The notes below the pieces were generated by a model. The model saw only the letters and a list, made by a program, of their open reading frames with translations. It had not been told where the DNA came from and searched no databases. From Fischerella sp. PCC 9431 (GTDB taxonomy: Bacteria > Cyanobacteriota > Cyanobacteriia > Cyanobacteriales > Nostocaceae): DNA of 64,000 bases. The position numbers were made by a program, and so were the translations under genes. The stretch is taken from assembly GCF_000447295.1 (NCBI RefSeq), contig NZ_KE650771.1, positions 2,560,469-2,624,468 on the forward strand, read 5' to 3'. This document shows positions 35,766-44,667 of the stretch, in pieces (the stretch's first letter is position 1; each line of letters opens with the position of its first letter).

Positions 35766-36857
35766 ATGGAAACCACAGTTAAAAAGTCGGATTTTGTCCT
35801 GGCTCCTTACATGAAGAGTAACGACTTGCGGGCAACTTATCAAATGCTGAATACGGTTGTTCCTTATGTTCTGTTATGGTTTTTAGCAGTAAAAGCAGCT
35901 TCTATTTCTTTTTGGCTGCTTCCGCCGATTATAGTTTTGATCACGCTGTTTTCAGCGCGTTGTTTTTCTTTAATGCATGATTGCGGACATTATTCACTCT
36001 TTTCTTCAAAAAAGGTTAATCGAATTATCGGTTTTATTCTGGGTGTGATCAACGCGATACCCCAATATCCGTGGTCAAGAGGACACGCCTATCATCACAG
36101 AACCAATGGTGATTGGGAACGCTATCGAGGCCCTTCTGCATTACTCTCGACTAAGGAGTTTGCGAAACTCAGTCCATCTGCCCAAAGGCGTTATGAACTA
36201 CTGAGACATCCATTGATGATCTTTCCGGGAGGTTTTTTCTACCTCGCGATTAAGCCAAGACTCGCCTTGATTGCAGGAACCTATGGTTTTATCACTCATC
36301 TAGTGACTTGCTTGAAGCAAGATCCGGGTATGAATTTAGCGGAAATTATCTCTTGCCATAAATCTAGGAATTGGTACACGGCGGCTGAGTTTTGGGATCT
36401 GCTGTTCAACAACATTTGTGTAGTCAGCAGCTGGATTTTTCTGGGCTATTTACTCGGATTTGGTTTCTTCCTGAGCATTTACTCAATTACGCTAACTTTT
36501 TCTGCGGCGATCTTCATCTGTGTCTTCTTTGTGCAGCACAACTTTGACGGTTCTTACGCCCACAAAACCGAAGGCTGGGACTATCTGCTCGGAGCGATCG
36601 AGGGGAGTAGTTATCTAGAATTACCCACGATTTTAAAGTGGTTTTCCGCCGATATCGGCTACCATAACATTCATCATCTTTCCGAAAGAATCCCCAATTA
36701 TAACCTCGAAGCTTGCCACAAAGAAAATATTCACCTGCTTACTCATTCAAAAACGCTACGAATGGCAGATATTCCTCATTGCTTCAAATTCATTCTTTGG
36801 GATTCTGACTCCAATCGCCTCCAGTCGATCGCATCATTTCGTCAAGCTACCCAATAG
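35766..36857 (+). CDS. Membrane fatty acid desaturase family protein
   Basis: 363 aa with several membrane segments. The three His boxes of the di-iron desaturase superfamily are present: HDCGH (about residue 70), HAYHH (about 113) and HNIHH near the end, plus HNFDGSYAHKTEGW. GGAGAAAG precedes the ATG. The group includes acyl-lipid desaturases and related hydroxylases or ketolases; the exact position of action cannot be told. The gene stands alone beside an IS630 fragment and decayed sequence, so acquisition by transfer is possible. Confidence 0.85.
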   Translation: METTVKKSDFVLAPYMKSNDLRATYQMLNTVVPYVLLWFLAVKAASISFWLLPPIIVLITLFSARCFSLMHDCGHYSLFSSKKVNRIIGFILGVINAIPQYPWSRGHAYHHRTNGDWERYRGPSALLSTKEFAKLSPSAQRRYELLRHPLMIFPGGFFYLAIKPRLALIAGTYGFITHLVTCLKQDPGMNLAEIISCHKSRNWYTAAEFWDLLFNNICVVSSWIFLGYLLGFGFFLSIYSITLTFSAAIFICVFFVQHNFDGSYAHKTEGWDYLLGAIEGSSYLELPTILKWFSADIGYHNIHHLSERIPNYNLEACHKENIHLLTHSKTLRMADIPHCFKFILWDSDSNRLQSIASFRQATQ

Positions 36858-37541
36858 ACATATCCAAAAAAGAATATACAAGCCTTATATAGTCAGGGTT
36901 GATATCTAATTTCTGGAGAGGTCTAATATATAGACCTCTGTTAAATACTTAAAATATAGATAATACTATGTTCGTTTGAATACTTAATATTACTGCTAGT
37001 ACTTATTTGATACGTATCCGCCTCATCAATAAATAGGCGCGACAATATAACCTATAGAGTCTCAAAACCCTTGCACTACGGAGTGCGATCGCTCGGTAAA
37101 TTTGAAAATTCAGCGACTAAACAACGATTTTGTAAGCTGTGTGGCTTCTAGATTGTCTTTAGAGACTTTTTCAGCAAGCCCTAATTCAGATTTTATTTAT
37201 TTTTGACGTTAAATTTTTGCGTAATTAGGCAGGCAGATATTGTATCCAGAGATTATGAATGATGAATTATGAGTTATGAACTTTTGTATTTAGTAGTTAA
37301 TTGTTAATTGCTAATTATTCTTTGCAATCAAGCAATAAAGACTTACTACTTAATCATTAACCCACAAAAAGACTTATACTTCATAATTCATCATTGCTGA
37401 GTCCAAATACTTGATACTGCTTTTACATTTAACACTAGACAACTATATTGACATGCAAAGATTCTAGCTAAAATCATCACTTGCCGAAAATTGATGCCAA
37501 AGCTAGAATTTTGCAGCAATTAAACTGCATTTGAGGAAAAC
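36858..37541. other. Intergenic region after the desaturase gene
   Basis: 684 bp with no gene seen. AGAGGTCTA (36917-36925) and TAGACCTCT (36931-36939) form a hairpin about 60 bp after the desaturase stop. Short ATGAATGATGAATTATGAG-type repeats occur near 37255-37410. Confidence 0.55.
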
Positions 37542-39281
37542 ATGAGACACGAAAAACTTTCTCCCGGATTGCTACTAGCCTACGAAGACTATCAAAGAGA
37601 AGGACAAGAAGCTTTAACCACACACAAGCGATCGCTTGGTATAATCGCCCCAAAAACCACTATTAAGCCTACCCGTAGTGTCGTTTTTATCTACTGTGAT
37701 GAACAAGCAGACCTGAGTCATTTATCACAATACGGTATTGAAATCAACCAAAACACAGGTACTGTCAGGACAGCTTACTTACCCATAAATAGTTTAGACG
37801 CTTTATCTGAAGAATCAGCCGTCCAAAGAATCAAACCATCTCGTAAATTAAAGCTGCGGATGGATGTAGCACCAGAGAAAGTCAAGTTACCAGAGTTTAA
37901 AAATAAAACTGGATTAACTGGTAAAGGAGTAGTTATTGGTGTAGTTGACAGTGGTATTGATCCAAAACACCCAGCTTTTGCAGGACGTATCTTAAGAATC
38001 TGGGATCAAACACTACCAGGACCAGGAGTGAAAGAAGGCGGTTATGGAGCCGAATTAACCGGAACACAGTTGACAATTTCCCAAGATACAGATGGTCATG
38101 GTACTCACGTTGCAGGTATTGCCTCTGGATTAGATAATACCTATGGTGGTGTAGCACCAGAAGCAGAATTAGTAATTGTTAAAACTGACTTGCAAGATGC
38201 TCATATTGCTGACGGTGTTCGCTATATTTTCCGAGTAGCAAATGAAATGGGACTTCCAGCAGTTGTCAATCTCAGCTTGGGTGGACACGCTGATGGTCAT
38301 GATGGTAGCGACTCTTTATCCAAAATTATTGATGCTGAATCTGGACCAGGAAGAATTGTTTGCTGTGCTGCGGGTAATGAAGGTAACGATAACATTCACG
38401 GTCAAGCAACTGTCAACAGCAAGCGCTTGGCAACTATGCGTTTTAGTGTTCCCTATAATCAAGTGGGGATTGTCTGGTTAAACGGTTGGTATTCCCGTGA
38501 TGGTCAGTTGGAAATTTCTCTACGTAGTCCCAATGGATTTGTTACTCCTTTCCAACCAATTATTGCTGATGGTAATCCTTCCAAACAATATAACTTACTA
38601 GATGCACGAGTCGAGATTGTCACCCCAGGACCAGATCCAGCCAACGGAGACTATAACTTCTTCGTGCAAATTCGGGGTGGAGGTAACAGCAGGTTTAATC
38701 AACCTGTCCCAGGTGGAGTTTGGCAGTTACGGGTACGTAACACTTCTGGAAATGACGTACGTCTAGACGTGTGGACTTTAGATGACACTGCGTCAGTATT
38801 CTTTACAGGTAAAAGTATCTCTGACACCATGAAAATTGGTTCTCCTGGGGCCGCTAGCAGTGCAGTAACAGTTGCTTCTTATACTACTAAAGTCACCTAT
38901 ACAGATATTGACGGTAATCAGCGAAAAGTAGGCTTTGAACTAGATAATATTTCTGACTTTAGCAGCGAAGGTCCACTGCGAAATGATACCCAAAAACCTG
39001 ATGTCGCAGCTCCAGGAGCGATGATTGTTTCGGCTCTTTCATCCAATGCAAACTTTGATCGCTCAATGATGGTGAATTCCAAGTTTGTAGTATTAGCTGG
39101 TACAAGTATGGCAACACCATTTGTTAGCGGCTTAGTAGCGTTACTGTTGCAACGTGACCCTAATCTGACTCCAGAAGCAGTGAAAGATTTGCTACGTCAA
39201 AATAGTTCTATTCCCGGTGAATGTGTAGGAACTTTTGATCCCAAATGGGGCTATGGACTGATTGATATGGAAAATGTGTAG
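37542..39281 (+). CDS. S8 family subtilisin-like serine protease
   Basis: 579 aa. The catalytic triad is clear: Asp in GVVDSGIDPKHPAF, His in DGHGTHVAGIAS and Ser in GTSMATPFVSGLVALL, with the oxyanion Asn in CCAAGNEGND. An I9-like segment of about 110 residues precedes it. There is no signal peptide, so it is cytoplasmic or leaves by another route. An insert of about 150 residues, between the oxyanion region and the Ser, has beta character. No partner gene is adjacent. Confidence 0.93.
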   Translation: MRHEKLSPGLLLAYEDYQREGQEALTTHKRSLGIIAPKTTIKPTRSVVFIYCDEQADLSHLSQYGIEINQNTGTVRTAYLPINSLDALSEESAVQRIKPSRKLKLRMDVAPEKVKLPEFKNKTGLTGKGVVIGVVDSGIDPKHPAFAGRILRIWDQTLPGPGVKEGGYGAELTGTQLTISQDTDGHGTHVAGIASGLDNTYGGVAPEAELVIVKTDLQDAHIADGVRYIFRVANEMGLPAVVNLSLGGHADGHDGSDSLSKIIDAESGPGRIVCCAAGNEGNDNIHGQATVNSKRLATMRFSVPYNQVGIVWLNGWYSRDGQLEISLRSPNGFVTPFQPIIADGNPSKQYNLLDARVEIVTPGPDPANGDYNFFVQIRGGGNSRFNQPVPGGVWQLRVRNTSGNDVRLDVWTLDDTASVFFTGKSISDTMKIGSPGAASSAVTVASYTTKVTYTDIDGNQRKVGFELDNISDFSSEGPLRNDTQKPDVAAPGAMIVSALSSNANFDRSMMVNSKFVVLAGTSMATPFVSGLVALLLQRDPNLTPEAVKDLLRQNSSIPGECVGTFDPKWGYGLIDMENV

Positions 39282-39320
39282 TTCATAAATAAACTTAAGA
39301 TTACACCAGCAAATCGGTGG

Positions 39321-40016
39321 TCAAAACTCCTCAGCCTTTAGGCTGAGGATTCTTTCACAATTCCAACGCCTTTCGGCTGTCCAGTGGCGATCGCTTGATT
39401 GATAAACTTCCACTGCTTGCAAACCCACCTCAGAAAGTAAATCTTTCACTTCATCTATAGTTAAAGCAGCGTGGAGAGAATCACGAAATAATTTTTTTTG
39501 ATGTTCGTTGTATTCAGTACCTATACTATCAACTAAAGCATTCATTGTTGCTTCGTCTTGCGGTCGAAATAAATCACGAATAAAAATGCCACCGTTAGGT
39601 TTCAATACACGCTTGAGTTCTCGGAATAAAGATAAAGGATTGGGTAAATGGTGAACTAGACTATTTGATACAACCATATCAAACTGTCCATCTGCATAAG
39701 GCATATGTTTAACATCTACCAATTCCAAACGAATTTGGTTTTGCAAACCAGCTTCTTGAACATGAGAAGAAGCAATTTCTAGCATACTTGCAGCTAAATC
39801 AATCGCAACAACTTGCCAATTAGGTCGCATTTGACATATCAATATCGGAATTCGAGCCGTACCAGTACCAGCATCCAACACCACAGCTTCTTCTGATGAC
39901 CCCAAAGCGATCACTTCTTGAGCAAAAGCACTGTTGACCTCAGTAAAGTCCATCGCGTCATACTCAATAGCTTCTTCAGCACTATCCATCACTTCTGGTT
40001 CTAATATTCTTTCCAT
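39321..40016 (-). CDS. Class I SAM-dependent methyltransferase
   Basis: 231 aa from ATG 40016; an upstream TTG is open. The SAM-binding glycine motif VLDAGTGTARIPIL, the acidic motif II IDLAASML and motif III-like DMVVSNSLVHHLPNP are typical of UbiE/small-molecule methyltransferases. Substrate not known. A CCTCAGCC/GGCTGAGG hairpin (39329-39348) lies within the last codons. Confidence 0.87.
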   Translation of the reverse strand: MERILEPEVMDSAEEAIEYDAMDFTEVNSAFAQEVIALGSSEEAVVLDAGTGTARIPILICQMRPNWQVVAIDLAASMLEIASSHVQEAGLQNQIRLELVDVKHMPYADGQFDMVVSNSLVHHLPNPLSLFRELKRVLKPNGGIFIRDLFRPQDEATMNALVDSIGTEYNEHQKKLFRDSLHAALTIDEVKDLLSEVGLQAVEVYQSSDRHWTAERRWNCERILSLKAEEF

Positions 40017-40199
40017 ATTTAATTGATTGTTGATCAATGGTCATTAGTCATTGGTTACTTTCCCTACTCCCTCTCCCTTGTCCCCAATCCCTGATCCCCA
40101 TTTTCCGATAGAATACCCGCAGGATTCTAATAAAAGATATATTTAGCGTCAAGATAGTTAGAGTGTTCGTCTAATTTTGGAACCAAATAGTTAACTTCT

Positions 40200-40772
40200 A
40201 TGACCTCTCAAAAAAGTAATACACAAGACACTTCTGCGTCGTCAGGAGTATGGCGAAGTCTGCGGGAAAATTTGGGTTTGATTGCTATAGCCTTAGTTTT
40301 GGCATTTTTGATCAGGACTTTTATCGCTGAACCTCGCTACATTCCCTCAGATTCAATGGTCCCTACTCTACATACAGGCGATCGCTTAGTGGTAGAAAAA
40401 ATCTCTTACTCTTTTCACCCTCCACACTTGGGCGACATTATTGTTTTTCAGCCTCCCGAAAAACTACAACAAAGAGGATACCCAAAAGACCAAGCTTTCA
40501 TTAAGCGTGTAATTGGTGAACCAGGTCAAACAGTGGCAATTACTGGTGGCAAAGTTTACATTAATGGCAAACCCCTACAAGAAGATTATATTGCCGAACC
40601 ACCAACCCAGCCATTTACACAAGTGCAAGTCCCAGAGAATGAATTTTTTGTCATGGGAGACAATCGCAATGATAGTAATGACTCACGTTATTGGGGCTTT
40701 TTGCCCAGAAAAAATATTATTGGTCGAGCAGTTTTTCGTTTTTGGCCCTTTGATCGCATTGGATTAGTTTAA
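40200..40772 (+). CDS. lepB: Signal peptidase I
   Basis: 190 aa. One N-terminal membrane helix (LGLIAIALVLAFLIRTF), then the catalytic Ser in PSDSMVPTL, the Lys general base in FIKRVIGEPG and box E GDNRNDSNDSRYWG. It cleaves Sec and Tat signal peptides outside the cytoplasmic membrane or in thylakoids. Length matches cyanobacterial LepB. Confidence 0.95.
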   Translation: MTSQKSNTQDTSASSGVWRSLRENLGLIAIALVLAFLIRTFIAEPRYIPSDSMVPTLHTGDRLVVEKISYSFHPPHLGDIIVFQPPEKLQQRGYPKDQAFIKRVIGEPGQTVAITGGKVYINGKPLQEDYIAEPPTQPFTQVQVPENEFFVMGDNRNDSNDSRYWGFLPRKNIIGRAVFRFWPFDRIGLV

Positions 40773-41500
40773 GGAGATCGGGGATAAGGGATAGGGGATC
40801 GGGGATCGGGGATAAGGGATCGGGTATTATTTGGGAGAAATTTCTCCTTTGTCTTCCTTGTCCTCCTTGTCTTCCCAATGCTCGATCCCCCTATCTTTAC
40901 AAGGGTAGGTTTTTTAGCAGAGCGAAAATAGTTGAGAAAATTCTCAATCTACACAGATCACAATACCTAACTAGAAATATAAATAAAATCTAAAAACTAA
41001 GCGTTCTCAGTACTTACTAGAAAATAATATGCCATTTTGGCAGAGCAAATAAGATTTATTTTTATACATTATAAATAAGAACTTAGACATCTAGTTTACC
41101 TAGTAAATTAACACTCAGGAGAAAGTAAATGAAGAATTTATTGATGATCGTAAATTAAAGACATTATTTTTGAATAGGCGAAATTATTAAACAGTTCAGT
41201 TAGTAAAATTAGAGTATTGACTCTTCCACTAAATCTCATTTATCAAGGCTTGGTTTAATCAAAAACTTAACTGAACTTCTTGAATCACTCAGAAATCTTC
41301 TTACCTAAAGCTGTTACTACTGGTGGTTATTTTTCTGTTCAATTCTAAATATTACTTATAAGAGTTACAACATTGTGGTGGATGTTGCTTTCTCAAAAAT
41401 AAGTTAATACTTAATACAAGTAAGTAACAGAAAAATAAAAAGTAATAGTTAGATCATTTTGATGGCTGGTAAGATTGATGGCTATCTTTCGCTTCTATTT
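40773..41500. other. Long AT-rich non-coding region after lepB
   Basis: Starts with GGGGATCGGGGATAAG-type short repeats (about 40777-40825). A nine-codon ORF with a good AGGAG site (ATG 41129) is the only start-like signal. No gene of normal size is seen. Confidence 0.6.
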
Positions 41501-41608
41501 CAATAATCCTAATCCTCCCTATTAGGGTTATACCTAGTTTTAAACTTGCTCTTTAAACAACAAACAACTACTGGAAGCTATACAAATATTGTAGGCTTCC
41601 ATTTTTTA
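41500..41608 (+). ncRNA. Candidate small RNA with a CU-rich loop and strong terminator
   Basis: An 11-bp stem (41503-41513 with 41521-41531, one G-U pair) displays the loop CCTCCCT, complementary to a ribosome-binding site. After about 40 nt of unpaired sequence, TGGAAGC (41572-41578) pairs with GCTTCCA (41595-41601), with an inner TACAA/TTGTA pair, followed by six Ts: a textbook terminator. No protein gene lies within 700 bp upstream. The 5' end is unknown. This is structural inference, not recognition of a named RNA. Confidence 0.5.
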
Positions 41609-41621
41609 TGAGTGAATTTAA

Positions 41622-41712
41622 AAGCGCCAAGGTGTATAAAGCTACTACCCGGCGCTTATAACATTGCGAGTTTTAGTTTACTAGGAGTCTTTAAATAATT
41701 TTGACTCCTTTT
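41622..41712 (+). terminator. Two further hairpins downstream of the candidate sRNA
   Basis: AAGCGCC (41622-41628) pairs with GGCGCTT (41651-41657). Then AGGAGTC (41683-41689) pairs with GACTCCT (41703-41709), followed by TTT. The second looks like a weak terminator. They may belong to a second short transcript. Confidence 0.45.
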
Positions 41713-42103
41713 AAATAGGATGGTTTATATTCAGGGTCTTTATATTAGCTGACCCCGTTTGAACAATTCCTAGTTTTGCAGAAAATTTTGATTTTTTTCA
41801 TTTCCTCATATTTTTTTTATTTTTTATCTATTTGTGTTTCTGGTTATGTACTAATGTTAAGTTTTGAAACCAAAGCACTGGTGCTTTCATATACATGTTT
41901 TTTGCTAAAGATACACGGTACTAAGCGTGTTTACGTGAGGTTGATATAGTACAAGAGTATAGATATTCTCTACAACAGAGGCGATCGCTTGCCATATTCG
42001 TAGGCGATCGCTTAATCTAAATGTAACTCAAATTGTGCTAGCAAAAAACGCTCAAATGCTTGCCCATGCTCAGTTTTTGTCTTTGACTTCCTTGTGCATC
42101 TTG

Positions 42104-42148
42104 GCTGAGTTTGCAAAACAGAAATTAAATTTTGCATGGGAACTCAGC
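42104..42148. promoter_or_regulatory. Strong hairpin upstream of the SLH gene
   Basis: GCTGAGTT-TGCAAAA (42104-42118) pairs with TTTTGCA (42130-42136) and AACTCAGC (42141-42148), with a 4-nt bulge. It lies about 120 bp before the SLH start. It could be a 5' leader structure or an operator. Confidence 0.5.
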
Positions 42149-42266
42149 TGCAAAGGTGCATGTCATCCGCTATAGTTTTGCATGTGTTTAGTAAATGAGA
42201 TGGCTGCAATTGACACATTTCTAAACATGCGGTAAATCAGCACATCACAAACGTAATAAATAAATT

Positions 42267-44045
42267 ATGAAACATCAGGGTTTTCCTATTCAACAAAAAA
42301 ATATTCGCTCTCTTGTTGGCAAAAATCTTTATACTACTATGCGAATACCTGTAGCAGTCACCACTTTGTTTTTACTATCTAGTAGTTCTGTGCTTTTACC
42401 TATTGTGGTAAACGCTGATACTACTCAAATAAATAATCAGAACACAACTCAAACAGGAAATCAAAATACAACTCAGATCAAAATTCAGAACTCAACTCAA
42501 ACGGGAAATCAAAACACAACTCAAACAGAAATTCAAAACACAACTCAAGGAACACCAATTCCTGCAACAGGAAACATTGTTTACGTTAATCCTACTAATG
42601 GTTCAGATAACGCTGGTGCTGGTACATCCCAAGCACAGCCGTATAAAACTATTACCTATGCTCTCAGTCAAGCCCAATCAGGTACAACGATTCAACTAGC
42701 ACCTGGTACTTATAACAAAGAAAGTGGAGAAGTTTTCCCACTAACAATCAAGCAGGGTGTGACCTTACGAGGCGATCAAACTAGTAAAGGTCAAGGGGTA
42801 TTGATTATTGGTAGTGGAAAATACGTCAGCCCGACATTTGCTAGTCAAAATGTGACTATCAAGACTGAAAACAATAGCACAATTTCAGGAGTTACAGTTA
42901 CTAACCCAGATAGCCGTGGTACTGCTGTCTGGGTAGAATCAACCAATCCTACAATTACCAACAGCATATTTACAAATAGCGCCAGAGAAGGCATTTTTGT
43001 CACAGGTAAAGGTACTCCCACAATTGAAAACAACATCTTTACCAAAAACACAGGTAACGGAATTTCTGTCGCTAAAACTGCTGCGGGAGTCATTCGGAAT
43101 AACGTGTTTGAAGACACCGGTTTCGGCTTGGCGATTGGTGGTACTTCTACACCTTTAGTAGAAGGAAACCAGATTATCGGCAACCAAGACGGTATTTACG
43201 TCAACGACACAGCCAAACCAATCCTGCGTAAGAATATTATTCAGGGTAATAAACGGGATGGTGTGGTAGCAACTATCAATGCTACACCCGACTTGGGTAC
43301 AAGCAACAACCCTGGTGGTAATTTGATTCGTGGGAACACTCGCTATGACCTCAACAACGCCACCAAAACTATTAAAATTTTGGCTGTTGGTAATGATATT
43401 GATACCAAGAAAATCGCTGGTTCAGTTGAATTTGTAGCCTCTAGTGTTGCAGTAGCTGGCAATTTCAAAGATGTCACAGCGACTAATTGGGCAAAACCCT
43501 ACATCGAAGCTTTAGCAGCTAAGAATATCATTGCTGGTTTCCCTGATGGGACTTTTAAACCCAATGATCCTGTAACACGCGCTCAATTTGCTGCGATCGT
43601 TACTAAAGCCTTTGCTCAAACTCAACCAAAACGCGAAGCTACTAACTTCAGCGATGTAAATAGTCAATTCTGGGCTTATGATGCCATCAGAAACGCCTAT
43701 AGATTGGGTTTTGTCTCTGGTTATCCCGATCGCACCTTTAAACCACAACAACAAATTCCGCGAGTACAGGCGCTTGTTTCCTTATCCAGTGGTTTGAATT
43801 TAACTACCAATAATCAAAATGTGCTTTCCTTCTACTCAGATGCTAGCCAAATTCCTAGTTATGCTACTAATCAAGTAGCAGCAGCAACTGCGAAAGGATT
43901 GGTAGTCAATTATCCAATCGCTAAACAACTAAATCCCAACCGTGAAGCAACTAGGGCAGAAGTAGCCGCTTTTGTTTACCAAGCATTGGTTAACGCCGGA
44001 CAAGTTCAAGCTGTTTCCTCACCTTATTTGGTGACAGTGCAGTAG
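42267..44045 (+). CDS. Secreted beta-helix (DUF1565) protein with SLH domains
   Basis: 592 aa. Signal peptide at about 25-50 (MRIPVAVTTLFLLSSSS), so ATG 42339 is a possible start. An Asn/Gln/Thr-rich repeat (NQNTTQTGNQNTTQ) follows at 55-95. Then a DUF1565 right-handed parallel beta-helix (VYVNPTNGSDNAG to about 390) with PbH1-type repeats. Three SLH modules end the protein: FKDVTATNWAKPYIEAL, FSDVNSQFWAYDAIRNAY and a diverged third. SLH modules bind pyruvylated wall polymer, so this is probably an outer-surface or periplasmic protein. A csaB-type gene lies within 1 kb. Confidence 0.9.
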   Translation: MKHQGFPIQQKNIRSLVGKNLYTTMRIPVAVTTLFLLSSSSVLLPIVVNADTTQINNQNTTQTGNQNTTQIKIQNSTQTGNQNTTQTEIQNTTQGTPIPATGNIVYVNPTNGSDNAGAGTSQAQPYKTITYALSQAQSGTTIQLAPGTYNKESGEVFPLTIKQGVTLRGDQTSKGQGVLIIGSGKYVSPTFASQNVTIKTENNSTISGVTVTNPDSRGTAVWVESTNPTITNSIFTNSAREGIFVTGKGTPTIENNIFTKNTGNGISVAKTAAGVIRNNVFEDTGFGLAIGGTSTPLVEGNQIIGNQDGIYVNDTAKPILRKNIIQGNKRDGVVATINATPDLGTSNNPGGNLIRGNTRYDLNNATKTIKILAVGNDIDTKKIAGSVEFVASSVAVAGNFKDVTATNWAKPYIEALAAKNIIAGFPDGTFKPNDPVTRAQFAAIVTKAFAQTQPKREATNFSDVNSQFWAYDAIRNAYRLGFVSGYPDRTFKPQQQIPRVQALVSLSSGLNLTTNNQNVLSFYSDASQIPSYATNQVAAATAKGLVVNYPIAKQLNPNREATRAEVAAFVYQALVNAGQVQAVSSPYLVTVQ

Positions 44046-44113
44046 AGAAATTGGGGAGCGGGGAGCGGGGATTGGGGATTCACAAAACTATCAAGATTCT
44101 GAATTATATTTTC

Positions 44114-44422
44114 CTAATCCCCTTTCCCCGATCCCTTTTCCCTTTTACCCTTTCCCCTACTTTCCCATTGCCACAAAAAGACAGCTACAGCAATAACTCC
44201 AAGTTGTAGTGCGAAATTGGGTAAAGCTGTTTCAAGATTGCGTCCAGCTAAGACTTGAAAAAAGAAGACAAATGCACCAATAAAACCCGAAGCACCACCA
44301 GCAATATAAATAAATTTACGTATGTTGCGATAAGGAGCTGCGATTTCTGCTTTCAAACGAGCGTATTGTTCTGGATTAACAGAACTTTGAGACGGTCGGT
44401 TTTCCGGGTTTGGTTGTACCAT
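44114..44422 (-). CDS. DUF3493 membrane protein (LPA1/Rep27-related)
   Basis: 102 aa. RLKAEIAAPYRNIRKFIYIAG followed by two membrane helices is the DUF3493 signature, shared with plant LPA1/Rep27 proteins of photosystem II assembly. The role here is inferred from the family only. The last 14 or so residues (RGKGKREKGSGKGD) are encoded by a GGGAAAAGGG-type short repeat, so the natural stop may have been lost to repeat growth. Its start codon overlaps the tRNA promoter. Confidence 0.85.
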   Translation of the reverse strand: MVQPNPENRPSQSSVNPEQYARLKAEIAAPYRNIRKFIYIAGGASGFIGAFVFFFQVLAGRNLETALPNFALQLGVIAVAVFLWQWESRGKGKREKGSGKGD

Positions 44423-44442
44423 GAGATTAAATACGCTATAAT
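44414..44442 (+). promoter_or_regulatory. Sigma-70 type promoter of tRNA-Thr
   Basis: TTGTAC (44414-44419), 17-bp spacer, TATAAT (44437-44442), 14 bp before the mature tRNA start. It overlaps the divergent DUF3493 start codon. Confidence 0.7.
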
Positions 44443-44456
44443 TACAGACTGTTTAT

Positions 44457-44528
44457 GCCGATGTGGCTCAGTGGTAGAGCACTCGATTCGTAATCGAGCG
44501 GTCGCGGGTTCAAATCCCGCCATCGGCT
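44457..44528 (+). tRNA. tRNA-Thr (CGT anticodon)
   Basis: 72-nt cloverleaf. Acceptor arms GCCGATG and CATCGGC pair fully. The D arm contains GGCTCAGTGGTAGAGC. The anticodon stem CTCGA/TCGAG encloses TTCGTAA with anticodon CGT at 44489-44491. The T arm is GCGGGTTCAAATCCCGC. The 3' CCA is not encoded. Confidence 0.97.
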
Positions 44529-44578
44529 TATTTCAGTTAACAATGAACAGTTAACAGTTATCAATGTTTACTGATAAG

Positions 44579-44642
44579 TCAATACAGTTGGTGTTAATCG
44601 ATAAGCGCAAAAGCTCAAAACTTTAAAACTGAACCGTATTGA
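44579..44642. mobile_element. Short MITE-like element related to 25075-25188
   Basis: Ends TCAATACAGTT (44579-44589) and GAACCGTATTGA (44631-44642) match the terminal repeats of the 114-bp element at 25075. The interior is different and shorter. TGATAAC repeats follow at 44644-44664. Confidence 0.6.
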
Positions 44643-44667
44643 TTGATAACTGATAACTGATAACTGT

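Noticed and set aside
41129-41158. Nine-codon ORF with a strong AGGAG site
   Set aside because: Too short to support; no match to known small peptides such as PatS.
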